The position numbers and the translations under genes are program-made. From Macrocystis pyrifera (taxonomy: Eukaryota > Sar > Phaeophyceae > Laminariales > Laminariaceae), in contig JASSKH010000001.1 in assembly GCA_031763025.1 (NCBI GenBank), positions 13,543,659 to 13,607,658 of the forward strand: 64,000 nucleotides of DNA, given 5' to 3'. Positions 59,701-64,000 of this stretch are shown here, piece by piece (position 1 is the stretch's first letter; each line of letters begins with the position of its first letter). The notes under the pieces were generated by a model. That model was not told the origin of the DNA and did not search any database. It saw nothing but the letters and a program-made list of their open reading frames with translations.

Positions 59701-61591
59701 TAAAGTTAGGTAAAAAAAGTCCTGCGAGGTACTTGTACGTACTGAGTTCCAATTTGAGTGCGCGCGGTATGTAACCGCTGGGCATTTTGTAGACGGGAAT
59801 ACCCGACAACCGGGTAAGATTAAGGTTTGGTCGGCGTACCTAACGAACCGAAAACTTAAATAGGTTAACGATATTACGGGGGACCATAGAAAATAGGACC
59901 AAATACTGTAGCTAAAAATAGGGAAATATATAGGTTTTTGTGGGGGGGTTAGGTCCTATTTACTATGCCCCCCCGTAATATTAATAGTACGCTGTTTTCT
60001 TGCGCAGGGGGCCATAGTATTTCCAGAGCGGCACTCGCTGTTGACCAGGCCGCGGCACGCCGCGTTGAGGTCGTTTTCTGGTCAGCCGGGGCGTAACGGC
60101 CTCCTAGAGAGTACACGAACGACGCCTCAGGAGTTCCTTCTGTCCGACAACCACGCAGTACGACGAATTCATCGACGAACTTTGTGGCCTCGCTCGGCAC
60201 GTCGTACACCTCATGTGCCCCCGCCCTTGCCGGGTGCGGCCTCGATCATCTCTACGTACCCCGGACGTGTTCTGCGCGCTGCGCCCCTCGCTCGGTACAC
60301 TTGGTGGGTCCTCATTATCTCCACCAACGCTTTCGCTCTTCGTCCATGACCTTACTTTCTATCCGTGGCTTAAGAACGCCTGCGTGTGGCAGGTATCTCA
60401 TAGCATAGGGAGGGCGAGGTGTCTCGTGGCAGAGGGAGGATGCTACTGAAACCACTGCCGTAATGCGTGCCTGCACCTATCGGCTGACCAAATCCAAATA
60501 ATTTGCTTCACGAGATGGGGTGGTCAACAAGCAGTTTAGTACAAGCGGGACTTGGGGAAAACGCGGCTGACCAAACATCCGGGTCGTCAGTTCAGAAAAT
60601 CGTAAAACTATCCCTTTTGAATTTCGCGGGCCACTTCAGGCTGGACCAGCCTACGAGCATAGTTACACAGCAGTACGTACAGCAGCAGTTGTGCGAGCAA
60701 TCGCCAATCGCGCGCTCTGGCCAACAATTTACGGGGGACCATAGTAAATAGGACCTACGGTATATACAAAAACCCATGTATTCCCCTAATTTCACTATAA
60801 TAATAATAATATTCGGTCCTATTTACTACGGTCCCAGTAATACCACGGCTCGTACTTGTATGGGTACAGCAGAACATGGTATATACACCAGCACAGGCAG
60901 GTATCAACCAAAAAGCAAAGCGAGAAAAGCAAACAGCAGCAGTGTGAACTACTGCTGCGTTCGTGTGTGCTGCGTGTTGTCACGAAACTACACCGACGTT
61001 ACGTGATACCGCTGCGCCAGGCACGATGGTACGAGGTACCAGGTGTGTGAGTAATACAGCCGCATACAGCAGCACAGCAGGTACTTCACAGCAGCCTCAA
61101 CTTGATACCTTGCACGTACCTGGTACCTACCTGGTTCAACGAGTGCCAAACAAGAAGCAATTGCTGCTACTCGTAGGTACGTACATACAAGCCCTCACCA
61201 TCTTTCCGCCGGTGAAGAACAGCCAGCGTGCCGCAGAGACGCCATCACCTGCTTCCCCTCCCTCCGCGCCCGGCAGGCTAGCGGCGACATCCGGTCTGCT
61301 GGCTACATCAACGCGGTACGACTTCACGCCAGAGGAAGAAGCATCGAGAGTACTTGAAAGCTCGTCGAACGCTTGAGCCACCCGCGCGAAGTCACCGCCG
61401 CCGCCGTTGTCGCTGCCGCTGCCGCTGTGGTCGTCCTTTCCAGTTGTGAAGCAGTGGATTACTAGCTTAGCACTGTCCTTCACAAGGCGATCGAGGTGCT
61501 TTGTGCTCACTATGCTGACGGGTGGACCCATGCCTACTTGGCACTTGGCATGAGCTAGGTAAAGAGCACAGCAGAGCAGAACAAAGAGCAT
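49054..61591 (-). CDS. Signal-peptide / thioredoxin-like / BioD-like NTPase / thioredoxin fusion protein
   Basis: Eight exons join in phase 0 to about 949 codons: 61199-61591, 57494-57817, 56360-56539, 54899-54997, 54321-54563, 52892-53295, 51182-51319, 49054-50121. Order of parts: N-terminal signal peptide; thioredoxin-like domain without CxxC; Q-rich linker; P-loop NTPase of the dethiobiotin synthetase / phosphotransacetylase-N type; Pro/Thr/Ala-rich linker; thioredoxin domain with CHNC; Ala-rich tail. Each acceptor gives a protein join that makes structural sense, for example FFTGGKM+VYAAPGS, GDRSQ+VGKSST, CHNCQTML+PFIHEL and RDGVE+VDSYTGS. The sixth exon needs one extra base in the G7 run at 53174-53180; with it the exon is exactly 135 codons. 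I do not know a named protein with this layout. A redox-linked nucleotide-dependent role in the secretory pathway is a guess. The alternative is that two or more genes are being joined, but the splice phases argue against that. Confidence 0.72.
50659..50766. mobile_element. M1 inverted-repeat element
   Basis: TATTACGGAGGACCATAG to GGTCCACCGCAATG; first of a cluster of three. Confidence 0.6.
50776..50883. mobile_element. M1 inverted-repeat element
   Basis: TATTACGGGGGGTCCATAG to GGACCCCCGTAATA; both arms near perfect. Confidence 0.65.
50982..51097. mobile_element. M1 inverted-repeat element
   Basis: ATTACGGGGGTCCATAG to GGTCCCCCGTAATA, with a small CCAGGG insertion in the centre. Confidence 0.65.
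51182..53295 (-). CDS. Exons 6-7 of the fusion gene: end of NTPase, linker, thioredoxin active site
   Basis: Exon 52892-53295 opens AVTSYFSQENPNAMPYGFVP, the usual C-terminal strand of the BioD-like domain, then runs through a Thr/Pro/Ala linker into TSEQELEAFM and LVVLDFGAEWCHNCQTML. The thioredoxin active site is WCHNC. Exon 51182-51319 (46 codons) gives PFIHELPVEFGGGVAVATID, VDVADLL and GIPHFSLLRDGVE, including the cis-proline (IP) needed in thioredoxins. The intron between them holds unrelated repeat DNA and two poly(C)-tailed elements. Frame continuity in the first exon depends on one missing base in the G7 run at 53174-53180. Confidence 0.75.
51349..51490 (-). mobile_element. pC-B terminal fragment with a tail of about 70 nt
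   Basis: Poly(G) at about 51349-51420 is followed by CGTACCCATTTCTTC and ends at GAGACGGAGCA. It sits in an intron of the thioredoxin/NTPase gene, directly beside a pC-A copy. Confidence 0.55.
51513..51762 (-). mobile_element. pC-A copy, 5' truncated
   Basis: Starts GTGTACTCGATAGGAGAG and ends GATGACAGCTTCAATGAG at another G run. Nearly identical over its length to the copy at the right window edge, which suggests recent activity. Confidence 0.7.
51911..52131 (-). mobile_element. pC-B: best-preserved coding end
   Basis: On the minus strand one open frame reads LGDRWWPQAAKQGGDKIGK, LCNIWKQ, RNERPIVGGVSIRSRD and ends GQMTKARNK followed by TGA at 51937-51935. The stop overlaps the TGAGTACG terminal motif and the C tail begins six bases later, so the element has essentially no 3' UTR. 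The 5' truncation point (52131) abuts another G tract at 52137-52152. Confidence 0.65.
53417..53657 (-). mobile_element. pC-A copy, 5' truncated
   Basis: Starts GATACACATGTCATGC and ends GATGACAGCGTCGAAA. It has an AAGTACGATA variation in the CATCCCTACAATG segment. Confidence 0.65.
53671..53875 (-). mobile_element. pC-A copy with a 73-nt tail
   Basis: Uninterrupted G run at 53671-53743, then GTACTCGATAGGAGAGACG to CATTGCTTGCACATGAG. A further 30-bp piece of the same terminus follows at 53878-53908. Confidence 0.65.
54321..57817 (-). CDS. Exons 2-5 of the fusion gene: BioD-like P-loop NTPase
   Basis: Exon 57494-57817 finishes the first thioredoxin-like domain, passes through a charged, Q-rich linker and ends ALVFVAGDRSQ. 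Exon 56360-56539 starts VGKSSTCLGLLGSLLRQG, so a Walker A motif (GDRSQVGKSS) is split by an intron of nearly 1 kb. DIAYIKPATQ matches the strand after the P-loop in BioD-like enzymes (KVGYIKPVGQ). Exon 54899-54997 is helical (GFTREFLKGGAGTSEDLLQE). Exon 54321-54563 begins VVVVDGVGYPAVGSICGVSN, the Walker-B-like strand, and continues ADVAHALGAPVLLVGKSG and VLGGVFNRIS. These are typical of the dethiobiotin synthetase / CobB-like fold and the BioD-like N-domain of phosphotransacetylases. The substrate is unknown. Confidence 0.75.
55435..55622 (+). repeat. 21-bp minisatellite
   Basis: Nine units of CACACCGGGTAGTCCCTTTAT type. Because 21 is a multiple of three, all six frames stay open and give heptapeptide repeats (LPGVIKG on the minus strand). 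It lies in an intron of the fusion gene, so I do not call a protein. Confidence 0.75.
56085..56332 (+). mobile_element. pC-A copy, 5' truncated
   Basis: Starts CTATCCATTGATGCTGTC and ends ATATCGAGTACACCCCCC (tail about 17 nt). The exon ending at 56360 begins 28 bp later, so this insertion is very close to a coding exon of the fusion gene. Confidence 0.7.
57996..58108. mobile_element. M1 inverted-repeat element
   Basis: TATTACGGGGGACCATCG to GGCCCCCCGTAATA; an M2 copy follows immediately. Confidence 0.65.
58113..58200. mobile_element. M2 inverted-repeat element
   Basis: TTTTAGGACCACAGTTCCG to CGGACTGCAGTACTAAAAG, four bases after an M1 copy. Confidence 0.6.
58469..58575. mobile_element. M1 inverted-repeat element
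   Basis: TATTACGGGGGTCCATAG to GGTCCCCCGTGATA. Confidence 0.65.
59385..59710 (+). repeat. Degenerate repeat with AGTATCGGAGGTCGTACC units
   Basis: About eight units of 35-50 bp, each with (G)AGTATCG(G/A)AGGTC and AGTTAGGT. Confidence 0.55.
59872..59980. mobile_element. M1 inverted-repeat element
   Basis: TATTACGGGGGACCATAG to GCCCCCCCGTAATA; the centre has an extra G run. Confidence 0.65.
60728..60842. mobile_element. M1 inverted-repeat element
   Basis: TTTACGGGGGACCATAG to ACGGTCCCAGTAATA; the centre has a TAA-repeat expansion. Confidence 0.6.
61199..61591 (-). CDS. Exon 1 of the fusion gene: signal peptide and first thioredoxin-like domain
   Basis: The ATG at 61591 is the first in frame and starts MLFVLLCCALYLAHAKC, a good secretory signal with likely cleavage after AHA. 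No Phe follows the site, so the plastid-type signal of secondary algae is not evident. The mature part has thioredoxin-fold order: KHLDRLVKDSAKLVIHCFTT (helix then strand), FARVAQAFDELSSTL (helix), VKSYRVDVASRPDVAASL (strand/helix) and ARWLFFTGGKM (strand). The usual WCGPC site is replaced by CFTTGKDD, so this copy is probably not a classical oxidoreductase. It ends at ATG|GTGAGG; the next exon completes the fold with VYAAPGSTPWAKVSRLVHLL. Confidence 0.7.
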
Positions 61592-61771
61592 GGATTGCAC
61601 CGCACATGGTTCTCCCCTGCCTACATTAATACCAGTATATTTACACTTCAGCCCTATCAAAACACGCTTCTCAGATTACTATAAAACCTACAAGATCTCA
61701 TACGTACTCGCTCAGCTCAGGGCTGGGTGCCAAATTCCTGCGGTGCACAGGGGAGCTAGGCAGACCCTAGC
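61592..61771. promoter_or_regulatory. Divergent promoter region between the fusion gene and the GH81-like gene
   Basis: Only 180 bp separate the two start codons, so both 5' leaders and core promoters must share it. TATAAAA at 61680-61686 lies about 86 bp upstream of the GH81-like ATG and is a plausible TATA box for the plus strand. On the minus strand an AAATATA sequence at about 61636-61642 lies roughly 45-50 bp before the fusion gene's ATG. No repeat or mobile element is inserted here, unlike almost every other intergenic or intronic stretch. Confidence 0.5.
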
Positions 61772-62257
61772 ATGAGCACTCCTCACCCCAATGAGCGCAC
61801 GTCTTTAAGCGTCGGTGAGGGTGGGTATCGAGCCACGGAGCCAACCCCACCCGCCGCCGACAGGTCCGCAGGAATATGCGGCGCCCTGCATCTGCCTCGC
61901 CTGGGCATCGCATGCGGTGCAATCTTCTCGCTGGTGATCCTGGTATCTATGCTGTTGTCCGAGCCCGGGGGTGCTCCGAACGCTCAGCAAGGCGGGACTC
62001 CGGGTGGATCCCCCGACAATGAAAATCTTCAGGACACCTCAGCTGGTGTCCCTGTGGTCGAGGACCGCGTCGTTCCGAGCATGCAGCCGTTTTCGACGAT
62101 GGATCCTGCGGACGTCCACTGCCCTCATATGGACAGGCCCAGAGACACCTGGCCCTCGGGTGCCTGGGGCACGTTGGCCAATGCCTCGGTAGATCTGCAC
62201 ACCAGCCTGCCGACCAACGCGTGGTGGGAGAACATCGCGCTGGGTTCTCCGACGCAG
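61772..62257 (+). CDS. Membrane-anchored endo-1,3-beta-glucanase-like protein (GH81-like), first exon
   Basis: GH81 enzymes hydrolyse internal 1,3-beta-glucan bonds. The 162 codons from ATG comprise a cytosolic tail rich in Pro/Glu (residues 1-44), one membrane helix (about 45-62, IACGAIFSLVILVSMLL) and a Gly/Pro linker. Then come DPADVHCPHMDRPRDTWPSG and SLPTNAWWENIALGSP, which matches the start of GH81 domains (PLPTN followed by an aromatic and LGS). No signal peptide; the helix suggests a type II anchor with the enzyme outside. The exon ends at ACGCAG|GTGCAT in phase 0. No later GH81 exon is recognised before 64000, so only the N-terminus is in the window. It is in the same locus as the glucan synthase, and its 5' end faces that of the thioredoxin/NTPase fusion gene. 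Confidence 0.68.
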
Positions 62258-63625
62258 GTGCATCGTCGTCGTTTTCGTCACTATGGCTGGGCGTATGATA
62301 TATACGTTGCTAGATTTTCGGCTAGTCAAAACGGCCGGTTGTTGATGTTGGGCACTGGGCACTGCGCACCCATGGTTGACTTGATATCTGCACACCTGGG
62401 TGTGCAGGCTGAGAGCCGAGAGGACTCTCTACCTTTCGGGATTCTGGTTGTACCTGGTATCATGCCACCTGTATACCTGCTACTCGTACAGTCGTGCCGC
62501 TTCACTGCTGCTGTTGCAGGGTACTGATACCGGACTGGTATACCAGGTATCATGTAGCTACTGCTGTAGTTCCTGGCCTATACAAAAAACGACGAAACTC
62601 GATGTACGAACCTGGGCCTATTACTATTAATAGACGAAAAGCAGAAGTGCATGCCAGTTCTGTCTTCCGGTTTCGGCTCCCATAAGATTCAGCCAGCCTA
62701 GCACGCAAAAAAGATGACACACACCCCCACCCCCGACCCCCCAGGCGACTTTCCAAGCCGAAATTCTCGAAATCCAAGGGGCGGCACCCACAACGAGAAT
62801 GGCGGCTGTGGGGGAAGCTCTCCATGAGATACCCTCCTCACAGACGCATCGCTCGGCGCTTGCACCTTCTTCCTCATTGTCGAGAGAAAACTGCCTTCCA
62901 ATTTCGTCCGAGGGGATGAGTTCTACCGTGGTACCTAAATTTAGGGACAGTTTTAATTTTATTTTATTATACGAAATGTTCTTATATTCAGGGACAAAGT
63001 GATATACAGCAGCAGTAGTAGTATTACGGGGGACCATAGTAAATAGGACCAAATATTGTTAATAAAAATAGGGAAATATATAGGTTTTTTGCTTGTACCG
63101 TAGGTCCTGTTTACTATGGTCCCCCGTAAATAGTAGTAGTAGTAGTCGTAGCCTCGCACCTGCTTTGCAAGCACAGCGACAGCACAAACAACAAGTCGCA
63201 AGTCATCGTGGTACATTGTCGGTGCAGAGCTATCACACCACGGCCGTAATACGAGTAGCTTCTATCCCACGATTGGGACGCCGAGTGAAAAAAGCGGTGG
63301 TGGCGCTCCTGGTGCGCCGGGGACGACGACAGCTGGTTCGAAAAATGAATCGAGCCTGCTTGCTTGCGAAAGAAGCTCTTGTCCCGCGGGGAAGTACGAG
63401 CAGGAGGCCGGTCGTTTCGGGGGGTGTTGAGTGTCAAGGCCTCCCTTGGTGTTACTTTACCGGTTTTAAATGGTCTTGGGGGGCGGACAGTCAAGGGGTC
63501 AAACCGCGTTCTCCTTGTATTGTGAAGTATCTTTACGTATGTTTGCTTATTGTATGAACACACATACGTAGTGATTATTTTCTCCTTTCCCATCTCTTCG
63601 GACCCCGTCGGTTAATGATTGGATG
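62258..63625. other. Intron of the GH81-like gene
   Basis: No further GH81 exon is recognised. Holds CAGGTATC/ATACCTGGT palindromes (62450-62560), one M1 copy and, at the end, the start of a pC-A copy. Confidence 0.45.
63021..63130. mobile_element. M1 inverted-repeat element
   Basis: TATTACGGGGGACCATAG to GGTCCCCCGTAAATA, flanked on both sides by TAG repeats. Confidence 0.65.
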
Positions 63626-64000
63626 GAGGGGGGGGATGTACTCGATAGGAGAGATGTACTCCATCTCATGCATGGCCGTAGTCGTATGACCATAGACCCT
63701 CGCATCCCTACAATGCCGGGACGGAGCATGTCGGGTTTTCACCGACCAGGCAGGCATTGCTTGCACCAAGCGCGAAGCGCCGTGAGGTGTCCGGCGAGTC
63801 GCATGAAGGGTGAGCTGCATCCTACTAAGAACCGCTTGTGAGGCGGACTTGCATATGGATGACAGCTTCAATGAGCTAGTTTATTTTCCGGTGTGGCCAC
63901 TTCTAGAGACAGCAATGGGAGTACTATGTAACTGCCTTTTGGGTGTCGTACCTTGAACACTACGTGATACGATCAATTCCCTTGTGCAGAGTAAAGGTTC
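63626..64000 (-). mobile_element. pC-A copy, runs off the window
   Basis: Short G tail (GGGGGG) then GATGTACTCGATAGGAGAG, continuing past GGAGTACTATGTAACTGCC to the end of the window. The visible 375 bp is intact. Confidence 0.7.

Larger units (their letters stand above)
57818..61198. other. Intron 1 of the fusion gene
   Basis: 3.4 kb between the two halves of the first thioredoxin-like domain. Contains M1 copies at 57996, 58469, 59872 and 60728, an M2 copy at 58113 and a degenerate repeat with GGAGGTCGTACCTA units at 59385-59710. A segment at 60003-60090 reads NDLNAACRGLVNSECRSGN on the minus strand after a possible acceptor, but no donor supports it as an exon. Confidence 0.5.

Noticed and set aside
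60003-60090. Possible small exon reading NDLNAACRGLVNSECRSGN on the minus strand
   Set aside because: An acceptor-like CCAG is present but no donor precedes the adjacent M1 element, and the fusion gene reads cleanly from 61199 to 57817 without it.

Overview
The window is nuclear DNA of an intron-rich eukaryote. Genes are split into short GT-AG exons with introns of 0.4 to several kb. There are no operons, no prokaryotic ribosome-binding sites and no tRNA or rRNA gene that I recognise. A family GT48 1,3-beta-glucan synthase and a membrane-anchored GH81-like endo-1,3-beta-glucanase in one locus, GC-rich coding DNA with poly-Q and poly-A tracts, and very repeat-dense introns fit a photosynthetic stramenopile, perhaps a brown alga. 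That placement is an inference from gene content only.

The assembly has three contigs separated by two gaps of exactly 100 N (12738-12837 and 36507-36606). Contig A (1-12737) holds nine plus-strand exons of the GT48 gene, covering the FKS1 domain and the first membrane cluster. Contig B (12838-36506) holds, on the minus strand, a YLPM1/ZAP3-like gene: Q/P-rich N-terminus, P-loop core and acidic C-terminus with a PP1-docking motif, cut off by the left gap. Contig C (36607-64000) starts with the last four GT48 exons, then has 8 kb of repeats with a transposon-associated ORF. Next comes a minus-strand gene (49054-61591) for an unusual fusion: signal peptide, thioredoxin-like domain, BioD-like P-loop NTPase, second thioredoxin domain (CHNC), Ala-rich tail. 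Only 180 bp separates it from the divergent GH81-like gene, which runs off the window. No GT48 catalytic domain is present between the two halves of the synthase, so contig B is either misplaced or stands where catalytic exons are missing.

The mobile fraction has a clear structure. Two retroelement families end in poly(C) instead of poly(A) and share the terminal motif GAGTAC before the tail. Family pC-B is LINE-like: its reading frame ends in MTKA(R/S)NK and a stop directly before the tail. Family pC-A is about 0.5 kb, apparently non-coding, with about 20 copies, most truncated at the 5' end. Read on the other strand, these tails are the poly(G) runs (up to 125 nt) that fill the window. Small inverted-repeat elements are also common: M1 (about 110 bp, 16 copies, ends TTACGGGGG, TA flanks), M2 (about 88 bp, 6 copies, ends with GGACTGCAGTCC), and single copies of two others. 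Short-unit tandem repeats sit immediately upstream of many splice acceptors.

Five single-base losses at G/C-rich sites break otherwise clean exons, and a coding poly(G) tract has the wrong length. These look like systematic consensus errors rather than gene decay. Exon limits given here come from reading splice sites and phases by eye.
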